Under the pieces are notes generated by a model, which saw only the letters and a list, made by a program, of their open reading frames with translations, was not told the origin of the DNA and made no database searches. A program made the translations under genes and the position numbers. A stretch of DNA of 64,000 nucleotides, from the NCBI GenBank assembly GCA_947179485.1, contig OX359250.1, forward strand, positions 15,358,539 to 15,422,538, in the 5' to 3' direction. Shown piece after piece: positions 46,045-56,984 of the stretch (its first letter is position 1; every line of letters begins with the position of its first letter). This DNA comes from Allacma fusca (Eukaryota; Arthropoda; Collembola; Symphypleona; Sminthuridae).

Positions 46045-49000
46045 TCAAGTACCATTTCTTATTTTTATTGCGTCCTTCCAGAATAGATAGGCTCGTTTTG
46101 TTCGGCTCTGGTCATCTTCTGTTTGTAGGAAATATTGGATAAAGTCGTGTTGTCTTAGCTTATCGGCTTCAGGGATGTGCTTTGCTCTGATGTCTTCGTA
46201 AACTTCACATTCGCACATTATATGGTAGCGGTCTTCTGCATTTTTAAGGCACGCACATAATGCGTCGATCGGTCCGCTTTTTGGTTTCCAACGGTAGGTC
46301 ATAGCTTTTAGATTAATGTTTCTGCATTGAACATTTATTCTTGGTTTGTCTAGTCTGAGATTTTGTATGAATTTCGTAAGCGCCCAGCTGTGTCCCTTTC
46401 CGTAAAAGTCTTCCCTCCAAACGTGGGTTTTTAATCCGATGTACCGGCTGCTCTCAGTTTTCAACATATCTTCTACATCTGTGTTTGTAGAGTGGAGATC
46501 TATCTTTCTCCATAAACTGTCGCAGTTTTTTTTCAAGTATTCCCTTGTGAATTTGTTGAAATCCTCTTCAAGTTTAATTGATTTAAATAATGTCCTCCAC
46601 TGAGATCTGTTATTCGTGTCTCCCTCGATTGCTTCCAGCAACCTGTAGCACTTTGAAGCCATAGCAGTTGCATTTTCTGAGAAGATAGAGTTGTACATTG
46701 TTGTTATAATGCTTTTCGCGATTAATGCTCGCATTGATTTACTTCCAGTCTCCAGACGCAGGACGTATCCAGGAGTGAGATTGCAGGCTCCAGTAATTCT
46801 TCGTAAAAATTTAGTCTGTATCTTTTCCATTTCATCTAAAAACTCCATTCCCCAAATTGGGAATCCGTAGAGTGGGATTGTTGTTACTAGAGAGTTGAAG
46901 AGTCTCATAATGATTTCTATATCGTTCAGTTTTGTTGACCTAGTAGTGTTTAAAAGTAACTCGACTGCAGCGTTTGTCTTCAAAAGGGTTTGTTTGAGGT
47001 GGTAGTGGAATTTTCCGTTTCGATGAAACTCTACTCCTAAATATTTGTAGCTACTCGCTATTTCTATGACATTTCCATTGTAGTAGAATTCCATTGGCAT
47101 AACTTTGTTTTTCTTTGTTGGTACTGGTCCTTTTCCAAAAATTACCACCTTGGTTTTTTCCAGGTTTATGTTGAGATCGTTTCTGCTGAAGAATCTGCTG
47201 AGAATTCCGATCTGGGTTTGGAGGTCTGCGGGAGAGTCTGCTGTTAATACGATGTCGTCCGCGTAAAGTAGGATGGTAACTTCAGTGGTAAGCAGTTTCG
47301 CCCCTCGTACTTTGGATTTGACAAGCAATTCTGTGATTTCATCAATATATATAGAGAATAACGTCGGACTCAGTGTTTCACCCTGCAGTACTCCATTAAG
47401 TACGTCCATGAAATTTGTATATCCCCCTGATGTTTGGATTTTTGCCTTTGCTTGACTGTATATTTCTTGTATCTTTTGAAGAATGTAGGCAGGTACTCCC
47501 AGCGTTTCTAACCTATCCCATAGACGTTTCCTCTTAATGGAATCAAATGCCTTTGACAGATCTACGAATAAGCAGTACAACTTCTTCTGGTTTGCCAGCG
47601 CATTCTGTATTAGAGTGTTTAATACAAACAAGTGGTCTGAACAGCTTCTATGCTTTCTGTATGCTGCTTGGGATTCTGATAGCACCTTATGTTTTTCGAT
47701 CCATGTGTGCAGTCGCATTGACAGGAGCATCGTAAATAGCTTTACTATTGTGTTGACTAAAGAAATTGGTCTGTAGTTACAAGGTGAGTTTTTGTCGCCC
47801 TTCTTATATATTGGAGCTATGATTATTTCCCCCCACGTATCAGGGATGGGATTTGCAAGGCATTTATTCAGGCATTCTAATAGACATGGCCGGAATTCCA
47901 GTGGTAAGTATTTCCAGATTTCGTTAGGAATGCCGTCTGTACCTGAGCTCTTATTGTTTGATAATTTCCTTAGTGCCTGATTCAGTTCATGAAGATGAAA
48001 TGGTTGGTGTGCCGTCTGTTTCTGTCGGTAAGGCGTACTGTCCGCTCCATCGAATAGGTTTCTGTAGTGATTTTCCCATGCTTCATTTGAAATTAAATTT
48101 GTAGTTTCGCATCTTCTTTTATTGCATCTGAAAATGTTCAGACTTTTCCAGAAGTCTGTCGAGTTCTTTGAGGATATGATGGTATTTCTTAAAGACGTGT
48201 AGTATTCTAGCTTGGAGTTAGAGGTGTGTTTCTTGTATTGGTTTCTTGCGTTTATGTATTCTGTTGTCAGTTGTTGGTTTCCTGGGTTTTGCCGTAATAC
48301 TTTTAGTCTTTCGTTGCATTTTTTCTTTAGCTTTCGACATCCTTGGTTGAACCATTTGGGTGCATTATGTCGAATTTCTCCTATCCTTCTGGTTGTTTTC
48401 ATTCCAGTTTGGTTTGCATATGTGTACATCTCCTTCGATAATTGTTGGATATCTCCATTTACACGGGTTCTGATTTCTTCACGTTCAATATAGATTTGGC
48501 GAGTGAATGCCTTTTTGAGGTCCTTGTTCCAATTTATTCTATTTATAGAGGACTCATTTGATCCAAAGGTTTGCTCTTCTTGTCTGAGTAGAAGAATAGG
48601 CATGTGATCCGATTCATGTGCTTCTATCACCTTTAAGTCGAGTATGCCATTCATCGCTTCGTTATCAGCTAAACACAGATCAATCATAGAGTTCCCACTC
48701 TGAGATACGTAGGTGTAGTTTCCTGTTTCGTCCCCTTTTGTCCTACCATTCAATATTGTAAGTCCCTGGTTTTCAAGTTGCCTTTTCATTTTCTTTCCTC
48801 TTCGGTTTGTTATTTTATCTTCTGAATTTCGATGGTCTGTTATTTTCATATTATTCGTTGATGTGTTATCTGGAGTTGTTGCGCTTATTCTTGCGTTGAA
48901 GTCTCCCATTAGAATGACGTTTGAGGTTGTTATGTTGCTTAAGAATTCTTCTACTAACTCATCAAATTCTTCGGGCGGGGGAAAGTAAGTGAAGTATACA

Positions 49001-49341
49001 CGGAGTTTGTTTCCTTCGTCAATTGTTAATTCTAAATAGTTTTCATTTTTAAAAGTTATTTTCGTAGGTTTTAATATTTCTGTCTTAACGCCGACTAGCG
49101 TGCCTCCGCTTGGTCTACCCCCTTTTGCATTTGTTGTTGCACTAATTGTGGTGCACTTGTAGTTGGGTAGGAGCTTTTCAGCGATTACATTTTCCTTCGT
49201 CCAAGTTTCAGCTAGGCAGAATATGTTAGGTTTGATATTGTTTAAAAAATTAGTTATTAGTGATAGTTTTCTTTTAATTCCGTTCACGTTCCAAAATAAA
49301 ATACTTGTTGCAATTTTAGCGGGTTGCGGGCGGCCGGCTTT
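46045..49341 (-). CDS. LINE ORF2: endonuclease, reverse transcriptase, zinc finger
   Basis: The frame is open for about 1,098 codons from directly behind the ORF1 stop. Numbering from the GTG at 49287, the EEP endonuclease shows FWNVNGIK just before and at residue 1, CLAETW near 24-29, MGDFN near 127-131 and SDHMP later. The RT has PIYKKGD and YRPISL, motif A (FVDLSKAFDS), motif B (GVLQGETLSPTLF) and motif C (LLYADD). A C-terminal CxC...H...CxC finger closes it. It nicks the target and primes cDNA there. The first in-frame ATG lies only at the GDFN motif, inside the nuclease. A complete protein therefore needs readthrough of the ORF1 TGA, reinitiation or a non-AUG start. Confidence 0.92.
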   Translation of the reverse strand, partial: KAGRPQPAKIATSILFWNVNGIKRKLSLITNFLNNIKPNIFCLAETWTKENVIAEKLLPNYKCTTISATTNAKGGRPSGGTLVGVKTEILKPTKITFKNENYLELTIDEGNKLRVYFTYFPPPEEFDELVEEFLSNITTSNVILMGDFNARISATTPDNTSTNNMKITDHRNSEDKITNRRGKKMKRQLENQGLTILNGRTKGDETGNYTYVSQSGNSMIDLCLADNEAMNGILDLKVIEAHESDHMPILLLRQEEQTFGSNESSINRINWNKDLKKAFTRQIYIEREEIRTRVNGDIQQLSKEMYTYANQTGMKTTRRIGEIRHNAPKWFNQGCRKLKKKCNERLKVLRQNPGNQQLTTEYINARNQYKKHTSNSKLEYYTSLRNTIISSKNSTDFWKSLNIFRCNKRRCETTNLISNEAWENHYRNLFDGADSTPYRQKQTAHQPFHLHELNQALRKLSNNKSSGTDGIPNEIWKYLPLEFRPCLLECLNKCLANPIPDTWGEIIIAPIYKKGDKNSPCNYRPISLVNTIVKLFTMLLSMRLHTWIEKHKVLSESQAAYRKHRSCSDHLFVLNTLIQNALANQKKLYCLFVDLSKAFDSIKRKRLWDRLETLGVPAYILQKIQEIYSQAKAKIQTSGGYTNFMDVLNGVLQGETLSPTLFSIYIDEITELLVKSKVRGAKLLTTEVTILLYADDIVLTADSPADLQTQIGILSRFFSRNDLNINLEKTKVVIFGKGPVPTKKNKVMPMEFYYNGNVIEIASSYKYLGVEFHRNGKFHYHLKQTLLKTNAAVELLLNTTRSTKLNDIEIIMRLFNSLVTTIPLYGFPIWGMEFLDEMEKIQTKFLRRITGACNLTPGYVLRLETGSKSMRALIAKSIITTMYNSIFSENATAMASKCYRLLEAIEGDTNNRSQWRTLFKSIKLEEDFNKFTREYLKKNCDSLWRKIDLHSTNTDVEDMLKTESSRYIGLKTHVWREDFYGKGHSWALTKFIQNLRLDKPRINVQCRNINLKAMTYRWKPKSGPIDALCACLKNAEDRYHIMCECEVYEDIRAKHIPEADKLRQHDFIQYFLQTEDDQSRTKRAYLFWKDAIKIRNGT

Positions 49342-50364
49342 TCAGAAGTTTCGATCTCCTGTCGATGGTTGTGTTTCATCCGGCTTCCCATCTCGGTAAA
49401 GGATTCCTCCTTTGGCTTCCAGCTTGATGCCCTGGATTGTCACTGTACTTGTTTTCCAGTTTTCTACCAATGCTCCTGCTCGTTTTGCTGCAGTTGTTTC
49501 CTTTCTAATCAAGTACCGGTTGGTGCCTTCGATTGCCGAGACGTCTTCGTTCACGTATATTCTTGCTCTTCGCAGTGGTCCGTCTTTCTCATGGCTTTTA
49601 GACAGTATCTCATCCGCTTGGGATTGGTAGATGAAACGAACTTTAATTGGTCTGGACTTGCCTATCTGATATTTTCCAACACGGAACGCCACATCAATAT
49701 TTGCTGGAGCTGGAGTCACTGCATAGTTCTTGAGAATATCATTGATTTTCTTTGGCAGATCTGCAGATGTCTCACAATTTAGGTCTTCTGGTATGCCAGA
49801 GAATAGAAGGTTGTTGCGTCTGATCATTTTGTGAAGGATTTCATTTTCTCTCTCCAGTACTGTTACCTTCTTCTCCAGTGTTGCTGTTTTCTTTTGGAGA
49901 TCTTTCACTTCCGGAATGACTTGTCCCTCCAGCCTGTTTAGCTTTTGCGTCACGATTTCAAGGGATGCGTTGATTTGTCCCTGTCCTTCGTCGTATTTCG
50001 TTTGGTGTTCTTGTAGTAGGCTTTTGAAGAACATCTTGGTTTCATCATCTAGCCCCATCTTTGTATCTGGTCTGGTTTCTTGCTCTTGTTTTTCGTCCTT
50101 CTTTCGTATAATTCGAGGTATAGTGTCTTCGTGTTCTAGTTTACGTTTTTTGTTTTCTATTTTTTTTTTCTGCTCAGTCTCGTCTTCTGAATGTAGCTTT
50201 CCTGTCTCTACCCTCTTCTCGTTTAGAAGGGGAGAATGTGTTTGGCTAGTTGATGGATTGGATTTTGATGGCGATGTTTTAATCAAGATGGATCGACGGA
50301 AGATTACTTCACGTTCCTGCTTTGGGGTGAAGAACTGTGCGGAATCAAGGTTGGCAGGATTCAT
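49342..50364 (-). CDS. LINE ORF1: nucleic-acid-binding protein (coiled coil + RRM)
   Basis: 340 codons from a true ATG to a TGA. Residues 1-120 are charged and low-complexity, about 130-182 form a leucine/glutamate-rich coiled coil, and about 183-275 resemble an RRM fold (NNLLFSGIPE, then AFRVGKYQIGKSRPIKVRF). A basic tail follows. Such proteins coat LINE RNA and act as nucleic-acid chaperones. It ends GDRNF-TGA, and the next codons are in frame with ORF2. Confidence 0.85.
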   Translation of the reverse strand: MNPANLDSAQFFTPKQEREVIFRRSILIKTSPSKSNPSTSQTHSPLLNEKRVETGKLHSEDETEQKKKIENKKRKLEHEDTIPRIIRKKDEKQEQETRPDTKMGLDDETKMFFKSLLQEHQTKYDEGQGQINASLEIVTQKLNRLEGQVIPEVKDLQKKTATLEKKVTVLERENEILHKMIRRNNLLFSGIPEDLNCETSADLPKKINDILKNYAVTPAPANIDVAFRVGKYQIGKSRPIKVRFIYQSQADEILSKSHEKDGPLRRARIYVNEDVSAIEGTNRYLIRKETTAAKRAGALVENWKTSTVTIQGIKLEAKGGILYRDGKPDETQPSTGDRNF

Positions 50365-51320
50365 GTGTTGGTCTAGTTTGCCTTGTGTATAAGTTGGTGT
50401 GATGTCCTTCGGAATTGTGGTTCTTCTTCTTGGTGTATCGTTGGGCTTTGGTGTTCCTGCATTAGAGTTTTGCGATTGGGATTTGGGAGAGTACTCTTAC
50501 TAATTCAGCCACGGGTACCCCTTAGCGTCCTAGTTGCAAGGGGCGCGTTCTACACAATCCCGGGCTTTTATTAGTTTGGGATGTTGCTACTCCCGTTGAG
50601 ATTCTCGGGTACCTCTAGCTTCAGTTACCAGAGGCACGTTTTTCACAATCCCGAGCTTTTACAAGGGTTGGTGTACGGGGTCCAAATTCCTGGTTACAGC
50701 GCGACCCGTACACTTTTATGGGAATTGCTCTGATTGTTTTTAGTTTGCGATATTCTTCGGATTAGCTTTTTAAAGAGTACTTTGACTAGTACTGCCTGGT
50801 GAAGGGCCTATCTTGGTCTTTGGTTGTTGGTTGTCGGTCAGTTGTGTTCTCAAGTGTCGGTTATCGTCCTAGTGGTATCTCCTGTTTGTCTCCCCCGGGT
50901 AGTCGGTCAGTTTTGATGCCACGTGCTGGTTGTCGGCTATTTACTGTTGCTAAGGGTAAGCTGTCTTTGTTGTCAAGTGCTTGTTGTCGGCTCAGCTGAC
51001 ACTATCCTTAATCTCCGCCCAGTTTTGGTCACGTGACTGTAAAAACTTTGCTCAGAGTTTGTGTGGGTATAGGTAGTAGTATGCACTTGCATGGCACAGT
51101 CTCTCTCCACTTGTGATATACACTTTTACACTATATCGGTTCACGTATGTCTTATATTCAGTCTTTGGGAGGGAAAAACCTTCGCTCTTCCTTTGTTTAT
51201 AGGGCTGTGGTGATACTGTTTTATTGAGATTTTCTCATGTGTTTAATCTGCACATGTGTGTGTTTGATTGATCTTGAGCACTATATATTTGCACACTGTA
51301 CGTTTATCTATTCACTGTAT
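50365..51320 (-). promoter_or_regulatory. LINE 5' UTR / internal promoter region
   Basis: About 950 bp, richer in G and T on + than the surroundings. Two related ~75-100-bp blocks (ACAATCCCGGGCTTTTATTA and ACAATCCCGAGCTTTTACAA, near 50,555 and 50,646) and several TTGTCGGTCAGTT/GTCGGCT phrases (50,820-51,000) recur. Non-coding. A promoter role is inferred from its position. Confidence 0.5.
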
Positions 51321-51675
51321 TCACTAAATATTAATTAGTTATTTTTTAATTCAGGATTCAATGGTTTCCATAAACTGCCCAAAGACGATTTCACCGCTGT
51401 ATTCTATAATATATAGTCCACATGGCCAAGAAATATAAGCATGCAGCAGTAAAATTTTCATGACACGTGCATTTTTCCCGCACAATTATATTGCATTTGA
51501 AACGTTTGAAACGCGTTTCAGTGAGACTGTTTCGTTTTGTTTCAGTCTCAACTGAAACGTTCGTTTCAGCTAAATTTGAAACTGAACAGAAATTTATATG
51601 AAACGAACTGACACAAACTGAAACGAAACGGAAATTTTTGGTCAGGAACGAAACACTGGGCGTCCTATATCTGTA

Positions 51676-54224
51676 CGTATTTAATTTCAACTTTTGGGTT
51701 GATGAAGCTGATTTTGTATTTTCTGACTAAATATTGCTCTTTTCCGGCTTTGACTAAACAACTCAATACAGGGCTCGTTTGGAAGTCCAATAAAATAAAT
51801 TTCAATTTTTGCAAAATATTCAGCTTTTGACCAGTACAGGGAGAAGGCAAAAATGCAAATATTTACGGAATGGCAAGAAAATAATTGGCCAACTTTCCAA
51901 TAATTCACCCAAAACGTGGCCAATTATTTGGGAACTGACCAAATATTTTGCCAACTTCCTTGAAATTGTAAAAAATAGTTTCGATATCAAAATACCGAAT
52001 TATTTCCCAAACTATCGTATAATTGGGCAAACGGTTTGGCAAAAGTGCAAAATATGAGAAAAAGTTATAGAAAATTTTCACGCATAGTGAAAATGTTCAT
52101 TTTCAAGATTTGTCATCAGGAAAGAAAGGTTTTCCTCGAAATTAAAGAAACGTAGTCAACCATCGAACAAGTCCCATAAAAGCTCCTATAGAATACTTCG
52201 TACTAACGAAATTTAGAAATAATAATTAATAATTAATTAGAATTAATAATAAGAAACTAACATTCAAAACTCTCAACTTCGCTTCTTTTGGCCTGGAACC
52301 TCAGAGTGGAAGCAATTTAAGCCATTTGTTTATGAATGGACAACATGTTTTATCCAATACCCAATACAAAAATACTGAAAACGTTTCAGGAATTGAGGAA
52401 ATATTTTGGCCAAGTACCTTCTTTTAGATACATTTTTGTGATAATTCTTTCAAAGATTTAAATCCTGACTTTTATTTGCCCTATACGCCTGCTAAGCGCT
52501 TCGCTAGATCACATTAATATTTGATAACGTTGGTAAATTGCACAAGCTCTAGCTGAAGCGTTTTATTCTGATCCGGAAAATAACAAGCTCTGGTTCAATA
52601 CTCAGGACAAATCACGTGTGATGAAATTTTCAAATAAATAAATCAAAATACTGGCCAATTTTCAGGATCTGAGGAAACGTTTTCGCCAACTAGCTTAAAT
52701 TTGACATACAAAAAATTCGAGAACGCGGAGAAAAAATCGAATTTGTTAAAAAGATTTTCAAAAGTTTGACCGCCAATTTTAAAACAACTAAAATCCCGAC
52801 TAATAAAACGATCTGTAGGAAAAATAACTTTTGGCGAAATGTCAGAGGGTTTAAAAAAATAATATTCCGAAAACAACCAGCAAATGTGATCACATTTTCG
52901 ACCAACTTCAACGGGACTGCATTTGACTTTATATCTGGGAATGGAAAAAACATCAAGTTGAAATAAAGTACGTTTGGTACTTCAGGTTTGGCTAAATCTT
53001 TAAACATTTCCAAAAAATATTTTATTTTTTGAAGTATTATCGGAAATTTTTTGAAACTTCCCTGGTCAATGTCTGGAATTTTCCAAAATCATTTGGTAAC
53101 CTACAATGAGTAGACAAAAATGTCCATCTCTTGCCCCAAATCCGAGCAAGAAATAATGAGTCCATCATGTCGAGTTGAGTTTTATTGAGTCGTCAACGCG
53201 GGTGATATATTTTAATTCGGGGCCACATAGCGTAGTTCGGGAAGTTCTCTTTTGGGCCACATCGTAGTACAACCACAATGTATTTAGTAAATTAATATTT
53301 TTAACTTCAATGATTTAATTTAAAAACCATTTTGACCTGCTAACTGCAGGAGATAACAAAATCAATTCACTAACTATTTAAAAATTGGCAAAATATCAGC
53401 AACTGAAAAAAAGTTTCGCTAACTACACTCTGGATTTATCATGTTTCATTTTTGACCAATAACATGTGAATTAACCAACACATTCTTTCATTTGAATCAT
53501 TTCAATTCCTAACATATAATCCTATTTGCCAAAAATTGATTGAACAAGTTTTTAAAATACGATAATAATTCAAAACTTAAATAAGTAGTGAGTAAATCCG
53601 TAAGTCGAGAGTTCCGTTATCCAAATTGTATACAAAATTGGAAGTATTGTTGGAAATCTTTGCAACCTACACTGGAATCCCAAAATATTTGGGGTATTTT
53701 TGTATATTTGGTCTTTTTGTATGCTTCTCGTAACTGAACACCAATTCACTTACACCGGAGCCGTTAGCAACGTATTAGAGCTAAAGCAAAAATATTTCAA
53801 AATGGGAAATCAGAAAATGAGCCAAAAGTGTAACTTAATATTTTTAACTTTAATAATCATTTAATTTAAAAACAATTTTGACCTGCTAATTGTAAGAGAT
53901 AACAAAATCAATTCGTTAAATATTTAAGAATTGACACAATATCAGGAACTGAAAAAAAGGTTTCGCTAACTAAACTCAGGATCAAGTTTCATTTTTGACC
54001 AATAACATGTTAATTACCAAACATATTCTTTCATTTGAACCATTTCAATTTCTAACATAGAATTTTATTTGACAAAAAATGATTGAACAAGTTTTTTAAA
54101 ACACGATAACAATTCATAAACCTAAATAAGTAGTCAGTTAATCCAGTCAATCAAATCTGGGTGGAATTCTAAGCTCACAGACGACACACAATACAAAAAT
54201 ATTCATATATATATATAATATATA
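51676..54224 (+). repeat. Diverged complex repeat, many GGCCAACT phrases, V module
   Basis: It starts with the TTCAGCTTTTGACCAGTACAGG series, then AAATAATTGGCCAACTTTCC and related phrases about every 35 bp to 52,060. TGCTAAGCGCTTCGCTAGATC lies near 52,490. V-type tails occur at 53,280-53,600 and a V module at about 53,750-53,830 (CGGAGCCGTTAGCAACGTAT). It ends in a TATATA stretch at the next target. No gene. Confidence 0.5.
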
Positions 54225-54232
54225 GTATCAAA

Positions 54233-55937
54233 CAAAGATGCACATATGTGTCCGCATTCCTATAACCTTCCTACAAATGGGAACGGGAACTAAGAATACA
54301 TCCTACATATCCTATTTAAAGTAATGGAATGGAAAACTCTCGATCCCCCTATATATAGATATAGGATTGTCAAGCCTGCTCAAGCTGCCTACCTATTTCC
54401 TATATAGGATACAATAGCAGCATACATGCCTATTCCTATCCTATAAATTTCATTCTGTGTATGAACAGCGATCCTTTTGCGTCCGCACATTACTTATGTA
54501 TACTCCTTAAATCAGTTCAAAAATCCAACTATCTCAGGAAGGTAATTACAATGTGTTAAAGTGTAAGTAACATATTAATAATAATTGGTAATTTCCGCAT
54601 TTTAATCAAAATTATTACCAAGCAATAAGTTTATCAATTAATTTGTTCATTCATCTTTTAACCACCTCCGACTCGACATAATAGTCTGTATGGAAAATTA
54701 AACATTGCTCAATCATATCAAAATGAAAAAACTAAGCAGCAATCAGAAAAAGAAAATTAAATATTTTAAAGCTGTTGAGAAGAATGAACCGCAACAATAC
54801 TAATGAATACTCATTCTGAAACCGCAGAAACCACACTGAATTTACAACGTTGAAAGAGCCTGAAAATACTCCAGAATCGCCCAAAAATTGTGCATGTCTT
54901 GTTAGTAAATTATGTATTACCCACGGCTCCTCCAGCGAAAATCGTATCGCAATGGTTTCCACCTAACAAAGGTAAGACATTCATAATTTTTGGGCTATTC
55001 TGGAGTGCGCTCAGTCTTGCTGACGTCATCATCATGGGTGGGCCCGTCACTACTAGGGGTGAGTATAACGAGACAACGAGACGAGAATCTCGTTTATCTC
55101 GCTCTTTATTCATCAACGAGACAGTACGATACATCTCGCTTTATTTAACGAGAATATCGTTTGCAATTAAATCTTATTGAAGCCCATATCAAACTAAAAA
55201 ATGGGGTGGTTTGTTATACCATTTTGTAAATTAAGACATTTTGCAGTTCTTGGTGCTAGCTTTTATTGCGCTGGGTCTTCATTAATTCTTTTCAAGGCTT
55301 CCCTGTTTTCACATTTTATGGTCCAAACCCAAAAATAAATATTTTTCGCCTTGGGATTATTCCGATTTGTGAAATTAAATAAATGTGTATGTTCTTTCAT
55401 CAAAATTTGTGCAGGCAACTATTAAAGTGCATATATTTCAACACAAAAACCATATTTTTGCCCTGTCTCGTTTGTCTCGTGCGTTGCTTATTCTCGCTAC
55501 TCTCGTTCTCAAAATATCTCGTTCTCGTATTTTTTTCAGAAACGAGAACGAGACAAACGAGAATTTTAAAACCAGCGAGATACTCATCCCTAGTCACTAC
55601 ACTATTTGATGACAGGAGGTGATGGCGTTATGAGGGTGTCTTCTTAAAACATACAAAATTTTGATGACATCATTAATGGACGCTCCCTTATCCGACATAC
55701 ATATACACTAAATCCGAGGATTCCTTCCTATATTTTAGGCAACATTTATATGAAACCAAGTCCTGCCTATATTCCTTTATACTTGCAGTACAAAACGTTG
55801 CCTATCCTATTCCTATTTTTGCACGCTGAATATTTCGATTACTATCCTATCCTACCTACATAAGAAGCTCGATTTTAATGCCTATCCTATTTATATGCCT
55901 ATAAGTCCTATCCTTCTAGGAAGGATGTGCACCTTTG
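54233..55937. mobile_element. TATAGGC-arm hAT-like element, copy 3 (diverged, with nested element)
   Basis: The left end CAAAGATGCACAT and the complement of the right end CAAAGGTGCACAT match at 12 of 13 positions, flanked by the exact duplication GTATCAAA (54225-54232 and 55938-55945). The arms carry CCTATTTAAAG, TATATAGATATAGGA, TTCCTATCCTAT and ATGCCTATAAGTCCTATCC. The TCTCGTT element lies inside. The rest is AT-rich without a gene. Confidence 0.85.
55054..55592. mobile_element. TCTCGTT-arm hAT-like fold-back element
   Basis: The ends TAGGGGTGAGTAT and the complement TAGGGATGAGTAT are flanked by the exact duplication GTCACTAC (55046-55053 and 55593-55600). The left arm is ACGAGACAACGAGACGAGA. 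The right arm (55,460-55,590) has GTCTCGTTTGTCTCG then ACGAGAACGAGAC. A left-end fragment of the same family is at 19283. Confidence 0.92.
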
Positions 55938-55945
55938 GTATCAAA

Positions 55946-56336
55946 TAAAATAAGCCTAGCTGAATTTCGATATAGTTAAATTATAAAAATAGCCAACATT
56001 TAAATTACAGCCTCAAACACCCACTTTGCCAGAAGGCTTATGGTTTTTTGAAATTGCGAAATTTATTCGAACTAAAGACTTACAATTAGTTGGGTGGTGA
56101 CTTCCGGTGCAAGAGTTTCAGACGGGTCCTGTTCCTGGTCTCTGCATTTCCTTGGTACGGTCAACTAAACTTTTCCAACACAATACTAAAACTGTCTTTA
56201 GAAGGAACGATCGCCAACTACACTTTGGCTCGACATAAAAAAGTAAACTGAGACTCCACAGTTAAACCTTATCTTCGAGTGAAAAAAGTGAAAGGGTACT
56301 TAAAGTTTTGGGAAGTTTTGGGGTCTTTCAGAAACA
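55946..56336 (+). repeat. G module, first half
   Basis: It starts TAAAATAAGCCTAGCTGAAT and includes GACTTCCGGTGCAAGAGTTT. It is interrupted at GAAATGAT by the next element. Confidence 0.55.
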
Positions 56337-56344
56337 GAAATGAT

Positions 56345-56976
56345 CAAAGGTTTCCAAAAGGTTTAGCCTACCTAAAATACTACATATTTTTTGCAGCTTT
56401 GCCTTCCCTACATATTAACCTACATTATTTATCAAAAATAAATTGCCTACCTATTTGCCTACATATATACTCCTGTAATGTTTCTGCCTATATTTTAGCC
56501 TATAAAGGCCTATATTTTAGCCTATAAAGGCCTGTATTTTAGCCTATAAAGGCCTATATTTTAGCCTATAAAGGCCTATTTTTTAGCCTATAAAGGCCTA
56601 TTTTTTAGCCTATAAAGGCTTTTTTAACTAAAAATCATCTATATATGTACGTGCAATCGTTACACATGAAAAAAATCAAACTACTAAAATGTCACGTATT
56701 TGAAGAATATTTTTGAGATTTATTTTAAGGTTAAATCAAATAATTGCTTGACAAATTTGTCAATAGATTATTAAATATGCCTATTTTTACCTTCGCAAAC
56801 TGCCTACCTTGTTCCTAAATAAAAAGTGAACTCTTGCAGCTCCTACATATAATATAGGATTAATTTTAGCTGTAATTAGTGCACCCTATTTTACTACCTA
56901 TAATTACTTGGATTTTGCATCCTGCCTATTTTTATCCTATATATAGGCCTATAAATAGGATAGGTGGACACCTTTG
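56345..56976. mobile_element. TATAGGC-arm hAT-like fold-back element, copy 2 (complete, 632 bp)
   Basis: The ends CAAAGGTTTCCAAAAGG and the complement CAAAGGTGTCCACC are flanked by the exact duplication GAAATGAT (56337-56344 and 56977-56984). It is the inverted counterpart of the uninterrupted parts of copy 1 (13124-14497) and is nearly identical over its length, including the GCCTATAAAGGCCTATATTTTA run. The empty site is seen near 17,995 and 60,245 (AAGCAAAAATGATTTTTCTT). Confidence 0.93.
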
Positions 56977-56984
56977 GAAATGAT

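Larger units (their letters stand above)
45449..51320 (-). mobile_element. Full-length LINE (ORF1 RRM type; ORF2 endonuclease-RT)
   Basis: It is flanked by an exact 18-bp duplication, TCACTAAATATTAATTAG (45431-45448 and 51321-51338). The 3' end in element sense is a short TATC tandem run (GATA on +, 45447-45466) instead of poly(A). On the minus strand come a 5' UTR of about 0.95 kb, ORF1 and ORF2, then a 3' UTR of about 0.6 kb. Both frames are open throughout, so it is young. It sits inside the GTTTCAG fold-back element. The LINE clade was not determined. Confidence 0.93.
44044..51667. mobile_element. GTTTCAG-arm hAT-like fold-back element, split by two insertions
   Basis: The left end is TAGTGCGCCCACTGTTTC. 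The complement of the right end is TAGGACGCCCAGTGTTTCG. It is flanked by the exact duplication TATCTGTA (44036-44043 and 51668-51675), 7.6 kb apart. The arms are GTTTCGTTTCAGTTTCAG words (44050-44099, 45031-45140 and 51490-51660). Inside lie the GAGTAC element at 44100-45022 and the full LINE at 45449-51320. Without these and their duplications the element is about 0.8 kb. Confidence 0.88.

Noticed and set aside
49285..49287. GTG as the genuine start of LINE ORF2
   Set aside because: The frame is open 18 codons further upstream and includes the conserved nuclease start (FW), so this GTG is a prediction artefact.
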